Positions 1 to 11,123 of a DNA stretch of 64,000 nucleotides are shown here, one piece after another. The notes below the pieces were generated by a model that was given only the letters and a program-made list of their open reading frames with translations, was not told the origin of the DNA and made no database searches. Each line of letters begins with the position of its first letter. Within the stretch, counting starts at the first letter, position 1. The position numbers and the translations under genes are program-made. This stretch comes from Cordylochernes scorpioides. Its lineage: Eukaryota; Arthropoda; Arachnida; Pseudoscorpiones; Chernetidae. Location: the NCBI GenBank assembly GCA_030710605.1, contig CP092871.1, positions 69,150,377-69,214,376 on the forward strand. The letters run 5' to 3'.

Positions 1-775
1 TAGAAATAGAAACAAATTGGATTTTGTGCCTCATATTGATGAGATTATTACTAAGACTGATATAGCTAGTGGATACCTAATTGGGTTAACCGGGAAAGCA
101 TGGGGACTGGACAGTAAAAGAAGAATAGAACTCTATAAGACATTGTTTCAAAGTTAACTAACTTATGGTTCCACGATCTGGTACAACTTTATACCCAAAA
201 AAGTCAAATATAAATTAAACTCTCTGCAGTACAAAATTTTGAAGCACAGTACACAGGTTTATAATTCAACATCTTCAAACTGTACTCATATTGTTGCTAG
301 AACACCAAAGCTCACGGATTTTATTGAGACAAATATACTAAAAATAAATATTGGATACAAAAATCAGATCCAACTAAAAGAAAAATTATATCTAATTTTA
401 TAAACCAGAAATTTGAGGAATACTATGGAGGTGCCAATGATAATTTCAAGGGATTCTTTGATACTTCAAGAATTCCTATGTTCAACCCAACTTCTATAGC
501 GTTCAATTTTTTACTGGACATGGTGACTTCAACACATATTTGTTTAGAATTGGCAAAATTGGTTCACCTGCATGCACTTGTGGAAATGAAAAACAAACCT
601 CTGAACACCTTCTGATAAACTGTCCATTAACTTCTGATCTAAGGGAAGAAAACCAACTTTACCTGACTAACACAAAACAAGTTGCTTACAATAAAGACCA
701 ATACATCAAGTTTAATAGATTCTGCAGGCTGTATATTTTAAGGCGAAATTGTTGACTGTACATATTTCAAGCTAC
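1..775 (+). pseudogene. Decayed 3' end of a non-LTR retrotransposon ORF2
   Basis: Broken reading frame that continues across several stop codons and at least one frame change. The last open part (540-753) contains a zinc-type cluster with CTCG, then HLL and NCP, the arrangement found after the reverse transcriptase of Jockey/R1/CR1-type LINEs. Upstream frames read like the thumb/linker part of such proteins (for example a run reading GLTGKAWGLDSKRRIELYKT near 80-140 and LTYGSTIWY near 155-180). The element enters from outside the window, so its length is unknown. It is inactive. The clade is not certain; the identification rests on motif layout, not on a search. Confidence 0.6.
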
Positions 776-1360
776 TATTTCTAATTACTATATTGTCGCG
801 GAGATAAATAAAGCAAGGGCAAATTTGGGAATAATTAATTTATTATAAGGGGTATTTATAGGGAGAGAGAGAGAGTGTACAACTTACCCCAAGTTAAAGA
901 TAATCCTAATGAGCGGCGTCAGCCACTGTCCCGTTTTCCTTATTTACAGATCAGCTTCCGAGAACCCCTCACACCTGTGGTCCCCCCCGGGGTCCAGGGA
1001 TGATTGACAGGTGTCCCATCTGGATGGAGCTTCTTGACAATATGCAAAATTTGACATCGGGTTTAAAAGGTGTCTAGTCGTTAATATTTTGATCTTTGAC
1101 CGCTTGGTAATAAGTTTTTTTTTTTTTTGCAAATTCTCTTTTTGTTTTGTAGCTTTGGTCCTGTATGAATAAATTTACTTCGTACATAATCTTGAATACA
1201 ATCTATCTTGTTTACTTCCTCATAATCTAAATGTTTATTTTTTACCCGTGGAATATTCATTATCTTTGTAATCATCTTAATTTATCTCTTCTTTTTGAAC
1301 TCTTGCTCTTATTTAAGAGAGAGCAATTATAAGATGCGCTAATACTTTGTATAGTTGCTA
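776..1360. other. Spacer with short (GA)n run; no gene seen
   Basis: AT-rich sequence with a GA run at 863-875 and a more GC-rich patch at 920-1040 that has no frame I recognise. A poly-T run lies near 1117-1128. Confidence 0.4.
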
Positions 1361-1440
1361 AGGCACAATTTGGATTATAGATTATAAACACACAAGGTAA
1401 TCCATGGATCCATGGATTTGGTCTTATTACCTCATGTTTG
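1361..1440. repeat. Fragment of a palindromic element related to 18875-18993
   Basis: The stretch reading ACAATTTGGATTATAGATTA followed by an ACACAAGGTAAT block recurs, in inverted and direct form, around the palindrome at 18875-19015. A 14-bp perfect palindrome CCATGGATCCATGG lies at 1402-1415. Confidence 0.5.
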
Positions 1441-2514
1441 TATAGTTGCACATTATAATTATTTTTATTTATATAACTTTTTAAATTGTTCTTATAATGT
1501 TGAAAATGTAAGATTTTAAATTAAATATAATAAAAGGACAGTAGAGCCTTCTATTGAGGACCTATGCACTATACAGGAATCACCCAGTTGCATAATTTCT
1601 TAGAAAATATGAGTCAGTTATTTACAGGTGATCGTTCATTTACATATCTATTTACATACGGCTCTCTTTTCTCAGTTTCTTGCACAGCCCTGTAAAACTT
1701 GTACAGGGCCAATGCATTGCATTTATTCTTTGTTGTTCTAGCCAACAGAGCCTCCAGAACAAGATTATTTGATCCAATTTTATGCAAAAGAAGTTCCCAT
1801 TCACTCATTAACTTTAGACAGAAAAACATGTGGTGATCCAATCCCGATTCGGTTTTAAACATCCGGAATTAGACATATAACAATAATAGAAATTTGAAAT
1901 GCCATTTTCCACCATCTACAGATCAACGGTGAAAATAAGAATAATAATTTACTTACAAACGTTTAGCACTAATAATCATTATTTTATTCAAACTAAATAG
2001 TTGAATAAACTTTTGCTTCACAAATATTTTATTGACACTCTTAGTCAATTGATACAAAAATAATGATAATTTACAATTTGGAGATAAAATATAAAAAGCT
2101 GTTAACAGGAAGGGAGGCTCCTCCATCTTGTCCTCCTTCAGACAAGGACAGGATCTCTCAGTTCTATGTTGATACTTATAGAGGCACGTCTTGGCAGACT
2201 GTTTTAGAGATGAATCACTTTTGCTTTAGATATATATTCTTTGACCTATAACACGGTATATTAACTATTATACCTAACTATTCCGTTTAACAGTGGGTAT
2301 AATTATATGATTTTTTCTTTCTAGCTTTAAAGTACTTAGAAACTAAGCTCTGCAGAGCGAATCTTGTCTGTTTGTCTTAATTGTTGCAGCATATAACATT
2401 TGCCTTTATAAAATACGTATGTGTAAAAACATATTCGTGCTATAATGCTTTCATTTCTTATATATAGGTGTCTCGTTTTATTGCCTTATGTAATCTAAAA
2501 TATAAGATAATTGT
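1441..2514. other. AT-rich spacer, no gene seen
   Basis: Nothing supported. At 1539-1560 the sequence CAGTAGAGCCTTCTATTGAG resembles the end of the pogo-like MITEs seen at 61144 and 39420, but no partner end was found. Confidence 0.4.
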
Positions 2515-2825
2515 ATATGGTAGTGGCGTGGTGGTGGTGTCTTGTCCATGGGGCAGATCAGATCGATCCATGCACTCTGATCACAATACCGACCAACTGA
2601 GGTGGTGGTGGTGTCCTGTCCATGGAGCAGATCAGATCGGTCCATGCACTCTGATCACAATACCGGCCAACTGAAGTGTCGTATGAATGTTCTCTTCTGG
2701 ATTGATGTCTGCCATATAGAGGGCTGAAAGGATGGCCGAGTATATATGGTCCGGAGTGAGTTGGGTGTTGTGACAGTTATTGCAGTTCCTGTAGGATCTA
2801 GTCATGTCTGGATTTATCTTCATTC
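2515..2825 (-). pseudogene. LINE ORF2 C-terminal fragment plus 3' UTR repeats
   Basis: On the minus strand 2823-2632 encodes a C-terminal tail with the pattern YRNCNNCHNTQLTPDHI, a CX2C...H zinc-like cluster seen at the end of the RNase H region of Jockey-like LINEs. A related tail lies at 30643-30912 and a third at 50225-50370. Downstream (lower coordinates) the sequence contains two tandem copies of about 79 bp (2535-2612 and 2613-2674) beginning with a GGTGGTGGTGTC block, which also occurs beside the other two tails. It is truncated at its 5' side and has no RT domain in the window. The link to the Jockey group is inference from motif layout. Confidence 0.6.
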
Positions 2826-3409
2826 CTTTAAAATGTTCTGTTCTGATTATTGAAATTGTTGTGATAATTGTATATAAACTGTTAAAAGGTTTTTAGGAAG
2901 ATGCTAATTAGAGGATAAAAGAGGGAACCATTCCTTTTTATTAAATGTTTTAAAACAACGCGGACTTTGATTTCTTTAAATACTAAAAGGTTTCATGAAA
3001 TTTTTGAATTTCCTAAGAGTAGATTAGCTGTCAAAATGTGTGTGTGTGTGTGGTTAAGTCAATTCAATAGCCGACATATTGGCAGGAATTTTTCTGGAAG
3101 GATATTGTGTGATCTATGACAAGAAATCAGACATCTTATGAAAATGATATGTCTATATCAACCATTTTTTTAAAATTTAGTTTACTGAATAACCAACAAA
3201 CAAATGATATTTTTAAAATTCTGATGAAAAAGTATGACTTTTCTATAAAATTTTGATATAAAACAAAATGTTATCAATACGTTTCTTTGTTTGTATGACG
3301 AATTCTTTCAGATATTTATAGTCCTTGTACAAGTAGCAATTTCTATATATTCTCATGTGATCGTAGTCAGGATATGCCTTTTTGTTTTTAATATGTATAT
3401 ATGAGATAT
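2826..3409. other. AT-rich spacer with a family B end fragment
   Basis: No gene seen. (TG)n at about 3037-3051. The stretch GTCAGGATATGCCTTTTTGT at 3366-3385 matches the outer end of the hammerhead-bearing family B palindromes (21605-22085), so a solo end remains here. Confidence 0.45.
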
Positions 3410-3958
3410 ACAGCAAATGAAAACATTAGGACACGAATGTTTCTTTTACAAATAAATCAAACTTCTACTCTCCTTACTGGGATAAAAAAAATATTGTGAG
3501 GGCTTGTCTCTTTAGTGGTGAACCCTACCAGCGGTTTCGCCAATTTAATCTACCAGACCGCGCTTTTTAGAGCTCTAATACTGTATTGGATCATTCTGCT
3601 TATATATGCTGTAATGAAGGGTAAAATCTTAGAAACGGTATTTAAGCAAACTATGGACATAAGCTTTTATGACAGTAGAATTACATATAGATATTTGCAT
3701 CGATCAATGGTCTTCCGCAAACATTTCTAAGATATTACCCTTCAGTGTAGCATATATAGGCAGAATGATCCAATACAGTATTAGAGCTCTAAAGAAGCGG
3801 TCTGGTAGATTAAATTGGCGAACCCGCTGGGAGGGTTCACTACTGGTGAGCCAAGCCCTCTCAATAATTTTTCATCGGAGTAAGGACAGTAGAAGTTTGA
3901 TTGATGTGTGAAAGAAACATTCGCGTCTTAATGTTTTCATTTGCTGTATATAGATGGG
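3410..3958. repeat. Palindromic element, family A (copy 1)
   Basis: Long inverted repeat. Left arm from about 3410 and right arm to about 3958 match over most of their length around a centre near 3660. Both arms carry the family A block: a stretch ending in CCAGCGGTTTCGCCA in the left arm (3527-3543) and its inverse in the right arm (3816-3830). Related copies lie at 7461, 10189, 11660, 14383, 21336, 23535, 37692, 39110, 42165 and 59735. Confidence 0.75.
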
Positions 3959-3976
3959 GCGTTATTGCTTTTTATT

Positions 3977-4367
3977 AATATATGAAACTCCGCCTTTGCC
4001 GGGTCCAAGCCCGGATGAAAAAGGAGGAGGGGGAGCAGTAACAAGCTCACTAAAAAACCTGGGCTTAGCTGGCCCGGCTGATAGTACCCTGTAAGGGCTC
4101 CTAATCCAGGGATACAGGATGAGCAGCGTTTGTATTCCATGTTAGGAGCAGCTACACATGGCGTCTGTTCCTCATGTCAGAGGCGGCCATTTCTTTTGGA
4201 GGTAAGACGGCCGGCCTGCCACTGAGTAGTGCTCCCAGTCTTAATGACAAAGGCAGACGCATTCTACTTCACCCAGTCATGATGATTATCAATTCTCAAG
4301 CTTTACAAGCTTGATACCGTAATATGATTGAGCGGAGATAAGAAAGAAGAAGAAGAATATATGAAAC
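3977..4367 (+). repeat. SINE-like retroposon, family 3, with target-site duplications
   Basis: Element 3989-4355 begins CTCCGCCTTTGCCGGGTCC and ends in an A/G-rich AAGAAGAAG tail. It is flanked by a 12-bp direct repeat AATATATGAAAC (3977-3988 and 4356-4367), which indicates target-primed retroposition. A second copy at 10758-11110 has the same 5' end and its own duplication, so the 5' end is fixed, as in a SINE or a complete short element. Truncated copies lie at 10310-10477 and 43239-43557. A hairpin GCCGGG/CCCGGA sits near the 5' end. I cannot assign a parent RNA. Confidence 0.75.
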
Positions 4368-4705
4368 ATCTTCTGATTATACAACTGTCAGCTACATGAT
4401 GGTCAACGCCATCTATCCCCGTACTATGACTGCCCACACAGGAGGAAGGAAGGCTACGGACCTGTCTGCCATATTTGGAGGAAACTTCCCTGACATAGAT
4501 AGTTTTTTTTACCCAACACTTCTAATAGGTACTGGCGGCATGCGTAGACACAAACCTATTGTTGTAGGATAACACTGGAAAAAAAGCATTCATTGTTTAT
4601 TCTGATGGGGGAAAATGGACCCCTGAGGGCTATATCTATAACATTGATAGCTATCGCGCTTCAGGTGATGTGGAATATGTTTTGAAACTTTGAAGATAGT
4701 TTGTC
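4368..4705. other. Spacer, no feature seen
   Basis: Mixed-composition sequence without a convincing frame, RNA or repeat match in the window. Confidence 0.4.
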
Positions 4706-4707
4706 GA

Positions 4708-5040
4708 TATACACTCATGTACAAAACTTAAGGAAGTTGTACCTTTTACCATGTATATCGGGATTCAGACAATAACTCTGAAATATATTACAGTGGCCTT
4801 TATTGAAGACACACTAGATAACCAATATACATTCATGTACCAAACTTAAGGAAGTTGTACCTTTTACCATGTATATCGGGATTCAGACAATAACTCTGAA
4901 AGATATTACAGTGACCTTTATTGAAGACACACGAAATAACCAAGTGAGAACAAAATTGATTCTGTCTCCCTCAATAAAAAACAGACAACCGGCGACATCA
5001 ATTACTTTCTACTTCTTTATGTTTTGTCTATGAATGCAAA
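4708..5040. mobile_element. Short DNA element, family T, two-headed copy
   Basis: The terminal sequence TATACACTCATGNACAAAAC occurs at 4708 and again, direct, at 4826, and an inverted end reading TTTTGTCTATGAATGC closes the element near 5020-5036. The two heads are 118 bp apart and joined at ATAACCAA/TATACA. Single-headed copies of about 205 bp lie at 36039, 47460, 51052 and 58210. TIRs plus TA-rich ends suggest a Tc1/mariner-type MITE. Confidence 0.75.
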
Positions 5041-5627
5041 TAGCAATAAACTTAATACAAACTTAATTAGGATCTTTAATCTCATATAAATTTTCATGAG
5101 AGATACAGAAAATATAGAAAGGAGGGATAAATAAATTGGAAAATACAAATATATATAGGAAATATATAAATATAGTTTTTTTCAAATATAATATTATACA
5201 TAGTTTATAGAGGTATTCACCTGCACGCTTTTTTATACACAAATTCCCGTAAGTTATGGGAGAGAGTAGATAAACAATGGACTCAATCAATTTATTTATA
5301 TTTAACGATATAGAGAGAAAAATATATAGGAAATATAATACACATATTCACAATGTGTTTTCTTGACTTCTAATTGCTATTTGTAAAACTATATCAACTC
5401 TGAGTAAATATCACTTTCTATGTTTGTGTGTTGTACGTTCCGCAGATGTTCCCATAATGTTCGACGTATTTGGATGAAAGTTTGTCAGGATATTGAGCTC
5501 GGATTGGATAGAGTAACTGTCAACTCCCAGAGTCTTCTGACGATAATACTATAGTGATGGAAATTTTGCCGGGAAGATATTGATCTAGAAAAACGTCGAG
5601 AATCGACGGTTCAAACCATTCCTTCAA
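5041..5627. other. AT-rich spacer with a family D fragment
   Basis: No gene seen. At 5552-5600 a stretch with TTTTGCCGGGAAGATATTGA matches one end of the family D palindrome at 38737-38968. Confidence 0.4.
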
Positions 5628-5925
5628 CAACCAATCCCCAATTGACGCCCTGGTCATCCTGACGTCTGCCAAGACACACATCTATAGGTACTTCCTCGGT
5701 GTGGAACTGAGGAGTGTTCACGAAGACCTTGTCTGGAGGATGACTCAAGGTGGGGAAGCCTCCTTGCTGAAGAAATTTGTACACATACACAACTATATAT
5801 ATTTCCCTACATTTTATCTACCCTTTATTTACTATTTTATTATATATTTTTTCCACCTTTGTAACAATCGATTATAAGAATCAATAAACATTTTTAAATT
5901 GTTAATTGTCAAATATATTGTAAAG
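5628..5925 (+). pseudogene. Tx1-like LINE ORF2 C-terminus and 3' tail
   Basis: Plus-strand frame 5640-5760 reads LTSAKTHIYRYFLGVELRSV followed by HEDLVWRM, which aligns by eye with the C-terminus of the larger ORF2 fragment at 33105-35066 (LTSVAKATIYKYHLGLELGN) and with 19530-19720. The tail 5761-5925 ends with AATAAACATTTTTAAATTG then TTAATTGTC, similar to the 3' ends at 19440 and 31130. It is 5'-truncated: only the last 45 or so codons remain. Identity with the Tx1 clade is inferred through the larger copy. Confidence 0.6.
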
Positions 5926-5959
5926 TGGATGACAAAGCCAAGATTCAAGAGTAAAGTTG

Positions 5960-6370
5960 GGGGAAGATGAGTGGACACCAGCTACGGGGGATGGCCATCA
6001 ATCAGGGGACAAGCGACAAAAACAGCATTCCTGTGTGGAGGAGAACAGAGTCTGGTCATCTGCGGCAAGAAGAAGACGTGGCGACTTGCCTCCGGGCGTG
6101 TGGATGATCCTGTAAGACGGTGCCAGGAGAGACTGACATCGGAGCTGCCTACAAGCCGATGTAGCAAGGCTGGACGTGTATAGTGTGGAGTGGTACGTTT
6201 CCCAAGAGTGACATCCACGGCGCCAAGGATTCTTCTGACAGGGAGGCTGAAGGCAAGTCTCACTGCTTTATTCCTTCTGTTTAGTGAGACATAATAAAGC
6301 GCTAACTTTAGTTGCATCCCTTTGAACTCACATATGTATCTTTGTGGCATCCTGAGTGGACAAAGAACAC
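5960..6370. other. Possible LTR-type fragment
   Basis: A GC-richer block than its surroundings. It contains an AATAAAGCG polyadenylation-like signal near 6293 and then, at about 6340-6362, TGGCATCCTGAGTGGAC, which resembles a primer-binding site next to an LTR end. No second LTR, no gag or pol frame. Weak; it could equally be an unrelated transcript end. Frames on both strands here are long only because of the composition. Confidence 0.2.
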
Positions 6371-6534
6371 GAGTAGTATCTGGGTACGACGTAACAATAT
6401 GTTATTAACTAATATATCAACTTGCACAATAAAAACTGGAAATGTCTCATGAAGACTTTAAGATTTCCACATGATGCTACATATTGTCAAAGAATGGTGC
6501 GGGTAGTAATAAAACTACTTTGATGGGATTTTTA

Positions 6535-6695
6535 TCCGGGAGGATATTGATTTATAAAAGTAAAGTTTACCAAAGCTGGTGTTAAGGCTTTGTCAACGAC
6601 AAGAGGTCGCTAGTTTACGGCTACGGTCAATACTGTAGATGGCGTCTAGTTTTGACGTCTATTTTGACGGGAGAAGCGACCTTTGCTTTTATAAG
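6535..6695. repeat. Palindromic element family D, single arm
   Basis: Contains AAAGCTGGTGTTAAGGCTTT, then GATGGCGTCTAGTTTTGACG and GTCTATTTTGACGGGAGA, the same order as the right arm of the 38737-38968 palindrome and 17505-17655. Confidence 0.65.
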
Positions 6696-7460
6696 TGAAA
6701 AAAAAAACACTCGAAAATTCTATTCTAGAAATATTAATATTTTGATAATCTTCATTTTTAAATTTGATATAGGTATTTAGCGTGCCACCTGTGAGTAATA
6801 ATTAATAGCGGAGTTTTTTTCCTTTTTTTTTTTACAAAATAAAACAATTTCCTACTGGCCTTTCTACGATAATGATGCAGCCCTCTCAATATATTTTCAT
6901 CGCAGTGAGCAAATGTATAAAAATTTGCGCCAGTTTCAATCACTCTTTAAAGAAAAAGTTTCAATAAGCAATTTATTTCATTTGTTTCCCACACCTCTCT
7001 CTCACCATCTAAAAAAATCGCGTCATTGAATTATTTATAAATCGTCAAGTTAAATAAAAAATGGCATCTCCAATTGTAGATAGATCAGATAAAATCTGAA
7101 TGTAGACACGGAGGTAGACAAATTGGTTGTCAGTCTAGAGGTCAGGTCAGCCAAGGTTCTACAGAACACCACTACTGTACACGCGTGCCCTTCCAATCAT
7201 CTAAATAGATTGGGAGACATGTCATCGCGCGTCCAATTGTCAAATTTACACAATTTTCCCACCACACGTCAATAATTAGCCTACATTCTGACGCCCTCTA
7301 TTTTTGCTCTCTCCCGTAATGTCCTGAAGGAAGGGTTGTTAGGTCAGAGATTTCTCCATCGACGCTCCAGTTTTATCTCATCCGCTGATTCTTCATAGCC
7401 ACCTTGTTCTGACCATTCTGAATAACGCCATCCTTTAAATATTTATATTATAATACTGAA
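6696..7460. other. Spacer, no feature seen
   Basis: AT-rich; no coding frame, RNA gene or repeat match I can support. Confidence 0.4.
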
Positions 7461-7577
7461 TGCTTATAATAAATCAAACTTTCTACTGTTTATACTGCAA
7501 TGAAAATTATTGGAAGGAACTGCTCATCAGTGGTGAATCCTCCCAGCGGTTTCGCCAGTTTAATCTACCAGACTAGT
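7461..7577. repeat. Palindromic element family A, left-arm fragment
   Basis: Matches the left arm of family A (23535-23690), including GCTCATCAGTGGTGAATCC and CCCAGCGGTTTCGCCAG. The right arm is missing. Confidence 0.7.
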
Positions 7578-7650
7578 GTGCCGGGTTGTTCTGTCGGGAG
7601 GCTCATCCTACGACACAGAGCCCTCCTCCAAAAGGTTCGAGAGGTTTCTG

Positions 7651-8146
7651 AAAAGATCTGAATGGACATTTAAGACTAAAAGATCTGAATGGACATTTAA
7701 GAAAAAAAAGATATGAATGGGCATTAACACTAAAAGATCTGAATGGACATTAAAGACTAAAAGATCTGAATGGACATTTAAGACTGAAAGATCTGAATGA
7801 ACATTCAAGACTAAAAGATCTGAATGAACATTCAAGACTAAAAGATCTGAATGAACATTCAAGACTAAAATATCCGAATGGACATTTAAGACTAAAATAT
7901 CTGAATGGACATTTAAGACTAAAAGATCTGAATGAACATTCAAGACTAAAAGATCTGAATGGACATTTAAGACTAAAAGAACTGAATGGACATTTAAGAC
8001 TAAAAAATCTGAATGGACATTTAAGACTAAAAGATCTGAATGGACATTTAAGTCTAAAATATCTGAATGGACATTCAAGACTAAAAGATCTGAATGGGCA
8101 TTTAAGAATAAGATATCACAATGAATGGGAATTTAATACTAAAAGT
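7651..8146. repeat. 27-bp minisatellite, about 17-18 units
   Basis: Unit GATCTGAATGGACATTTAAG plus ACTAAAA, repeated with point changes and a few indels. Because the unit is a multiple of three, the minus strand is open for over 450 bp and would encode a nine-residue repeat NVHSDLLVL; I regard that as a by-product of the period and not as a gene. Unit variants cluster (runs of ATGAACATTCAAG next to each other), as expected from unequal exchange. Confidence 0.9.
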
Positions 8147-8224
8147 CCCATAATGTTTGTGAACCAAACCTTAGCTTCATTTTAAATTACATTATAGGTA
8201 TCACAAGCCAACTATACTACATCA

Positions 8225-8415
8225 AAGAGTTGGTGGACGAGTGGGTAACATCCTCGATTCCCGACCGTCGTGAATCGGGATCGAATCTCGCATTGGACAC
8301 TTTGTTTTAATATGTGAATAACCTTAACATAATATTCATTGTAGAAAATATCATAAACTAGGTTTCTCTTTTTGTGTGAGCGGTACCTAGTAAAGTTATT
8401 TTGGAACAAGAACAA
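8225..8415 (+). repeat. tRNA-type SINE, family 2 (copy 1)
   Basis: Head GTTGGTGGACGAGTGGGTAA (A-box-like) and GGGATCGAATCTCGC (B-box-like) about 40 bp later, then a body shared with 11890-12070 ending in GCGGTACCTAGTAAAGTTAT. The two-copy match over the full length and the promoter-like boxes support a pol III derived SINE. Confidence 0.7.
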
Positions 8416-8699
8416 GAACTATACTACACCGTGGTAATCCGTCAATTACCAGAAACACCCACAACATCATCTCGGTGTTACAAATAGGGCAATTTGGAGT
8501 GTACCCAGGCGTTCCAGTTAAGAAGAAAAATGAGGCGTTTATGACAAGCGTGCTACCGCGGTATAATGTACGTAAAGGTAGCTAATGATGCCCCAGTGTG
8601 ACCCACGGGGCGTGACCCCTGGGTGGGGGGGTTATCTATCCCTCCAGTCAGGATTGCCCCACAAAACACAGTGGCCACCAGAAATGTAGGACGGGTGGA

Positions 8700-9135
8700 G
8701 TAATGATCAACTAGGAATCACTGCTCTACAAGAATCTAAAAGTTCTTCTTTATCTAAAGGACAGTCAATGAGAATCTCAATATGGTTTTGAGGAAGATTC
8801 CCCGTCGATACATTANNNNNNNNNNNNNNNNNNNNNNNNNNNNNNNNNNNNNNNNNNNNNNNNNNNNNNNNNNNNNNNNNNNNNNNNNNNNNNNNNNNNN
8901 NNNNNNNNNNNNNNNAACGATAATATTCATGTACCAAATTTGACCGATTTAATAACTCCTTCCGTAGGATGTTATGAATCGAAGCCGCTCCTACTAATAT
9001 GAGGGCCATAGCTCGAAACCATGGTATACAGGTTGACTTTTTGTCTGAATTTGCTGAAACTCGTTTTGTGGATGATTCTTTATCATCACCTTTACGTTCT
9101 GTACTGGAGTGATGAACAAATTTCAATGTTTCGAT
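8700..9135. repeat. Element family C, copy interrupted by assembly gap
   Basis: Sequence on both sides of the gap matches family C (55215-55720): CCGTAGGATGTTATGAATCG, then a decayed hammerhead region at 8990-9032 (GAGGGCC and CGAAACCATGGTATACAGG), then TTTTTGTCTGAATTTGC. The core has changed (CTAATAT in place of CTGATGA), so it is not expected to cleave. Confidence 0.6.
8816..8915. other. Assembly gap (100 N)
   Basis: Exactly 100 N, so an estimated or unknown-size gap. It falls within a palindromic element family, a common place for assembly failure. Confidence 0.99.
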
Positions 9136-9604
9136 GCAGTTTTAAATGGGGAAGGTGTCTAATTATTGACATATTCCTATGAACAAATACGTTTATATAT
9201 ATTTTTTTGTACGATCAATATGCGTCATGTTCAAATGAAATACTCTCTCAAGAAAAAATGGCAACAGATATCGAAAATGTGGAGAAGACGACTTTACAAG
9301 GTTTAATGACAATTATAACCTAAATTGGTGATTATATCTAATTAACTGTTGATTTTACAACCTGATTAGCGGCGTTTATTAGAGCCAATATAATTATTCC
9401 TGCTGCCCGAAGGTCATATTCCAGGATCGCTGAAACACTCTGTGAGGTATAAAAATAAAATATTTGACCAATTTGTGTAGGAGTTTTTAGATGGCACAAA
9501 GATATTTAGACCAACCCTGCCAAAACTTTAAATCTCCGTTTTTTTCCCTTATTGCCTGAAGAGCGGAGGTGATCATTCTCCAGTTCTCTCATGCTCTAAG
9601 TTCC
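9136..9604. other. Spacer, no feature seen
   Basis: No supported gene or repeat. Confidence 0.4.
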
Positions 9605-10060
9605 GTCAGGACTGGACTCCATGTCTGACACTAAGTCCCGCAGTGTGATCTAGGCAGTCCAAGAACCACGGATTCTCCAAGGACGGGTTATTAACAAGAA
9701 ATGTAATTTATGCTTGGCACTAGGTACAACAGTGTGAGTTAGGTAGTCCAGAAAATATGGATCTCTCATAGACTCATTTTTACAGCAGGACTGGACTCCA
9801 TGTTTGACACCGAGTCCCACAATATGACTGGACAGTCCAGGAACCACGGACCTCTCCAAGGGGAACAGATTGTTACACTGGACTCCATGTTTGACACCGA
9901 GTCCCACAATGGACAGTCCAGGAACCACGGACCTCTCCAAGGGGAACAGATTGTTACACTGGACTCCATGTTTGACACCGAGTCCCACAATGGACAGTCC
10001 AGGAACCAAGGACACACTATCCATCCGACACTTAAGTCCGCCATCCAAGCGCGACCTCCC
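9605..10060. repeat. Tandem repeat with 81/87-bp units
   Basis: Three close units start at 9791, 9878 and 9959 with CTGGACTCCATGTTTGACAC; the first is 87 bp because of a 6-bp insertion, the second 81 bp. More diverged units precede them from about 9605 and 9700. Period 81 keeps frames open on both strands, which explains the long overlapping frames; no protein family is recognised. Confidence 0.85.
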
Positions 10061-10184
10061 GTCTTCTTCCTCCCCAGACAAAAAAGTCCGCCCTCACCTA
10101 GTTCTTCCCCATTGAACCAGGTCAATTCCAAGTCCGACTTTTTGTTGTGCTCCCCGTTAAATTATTAATTTTTGACAAATATAG

Positions 10185-10525
10185 GCTATTTGGTATAAAA
10201 ACTTGGTTTGATTAAACTGGCGAAATCGTTGGGAGGGTTCACCACTGATGAGCCATGCCCTCCCATTAATTTTTCCATTGCAGTAAGGGCAGTAAAAATT
10301 GTTTAATTTTCAAAAGAATCATTTTCTTCTCTTCTTCTTCTTTCTTATCTCTACTCAATCATATTAGGGTATCAAGTTGTGACCCTTGATGGTATCTGTT
10401 TGAAAAACATCATGACTGGGTAAGTAGAATGCGTCTGCCTTTGTCATTAAGACTGGGAGCACTACTCAGTGGCAAGAGAATTTCAAAGGAATCATACGAG
10501 TCTATAATAGTTTTGAATTTTCAAA
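10185..10525. repeat. Family A right arm interrupted by an inverted SINE-like family 3 copy
   Basis: 10190-10308 is the right arm of family A (GCGAAATCG, GGGAGGGTTCACCACTGATG, CAGTAAGGGCAGTAAAAATT). A minus-strand SINE-like family 3 fragment (about 10320-10477) is inserted in it and flanked by a 15-bp near-perfect repeat TTTCAAAAGAATCAT / TTTCAAAGGAATCAT; the family A arm resumes at ATCATACGAGTCTATAATAG. This dates the retroposon after the palindromic element. Confidence 0.75.
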
Positions 10526-10744
10526 ACTTGTTATTATCGGGCGGAGATATTGAATGCTTGATAAACGCAAAGACAGCCTCAATATATAAAACACAGAAGA
10601 TATTCAAAGATACCCTGTTGCAAAAGACTGGAGCAAACAATCAAATGACGATATTTTGATAAATACAGAAATAAATATAAAGAAAATTTCCACATATATT
10701 ACATATTCAGACATTATTTAGATAGATGGCGCTTTGTCCTATAC
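10526..10744. other. Spacer, no feature seen
   Basis: A short open frame at 10429-10659 crosses the retroposon junction and is not credible as a gene. Confidence 0.4.
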
Positions 10745-11123
10745 AATTCTTCTTCAACTCCGCCTTTGCCGGTCCCAAGCCTGGATGAAAAACGAGGAGG
10801 CGGAGCAGTAGCAAGTTCACTAAAAAATCTGGGCTCAGCTGGCCCGGCTGATAGTACCCTGTAAGGGCTTCTAATCCAGGGATACAGAATGAGCAGCGTT
10901 TGTACTCCATGTTAGGAGCAGCTGCACATGGCGTCTGTTCCTCATGTCAGAGGCGGCCATTTTTTTGGAGCTAAGTCGGCCTGCCACTGAGTAGTGCTCC
11001 CAGTCTTAATGACAAAGGCAGACGCATTCTACTTCACCCAATCATGATGGTTGTCAATTTCAAGCTTGACACCCTAATATGATTGATTGGAGATAAGAAA
11101 GAAGAAGAAGAATTCTTCTTCAA
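10745..11123 (+). repeat. SINE-like retroposon, family 3 (copy 2)
   Basis: Element 10758-11110 with the same 5' end and AAGAAGAAG tail as 3989-4355, flanked by a 13-bp duplication AATTCTTCTTCAA (10745-10757 and 11111-11123). The two full-length copies differ by scattered substitutions and small deletions. Confidence 0.85.

Noticed and set aside
5982..6350. 122-codon minus-strand ORF
   Set aside because: No family features; lies in a GC-richer block that looks more like an LTR or transcript end.
7608..8078. 156-codon minus-strand frame with a nine-residue repeat
   Set aside because: Fully explained by the 27-bp minisatellite, whose period is a multiple of three; no start context or non-repeat domain.
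9650..10168. Overlapping repeat-rich frames on both strands
   Set aside because: Caused by the 81/87-bp tandem repeat; no protein family.
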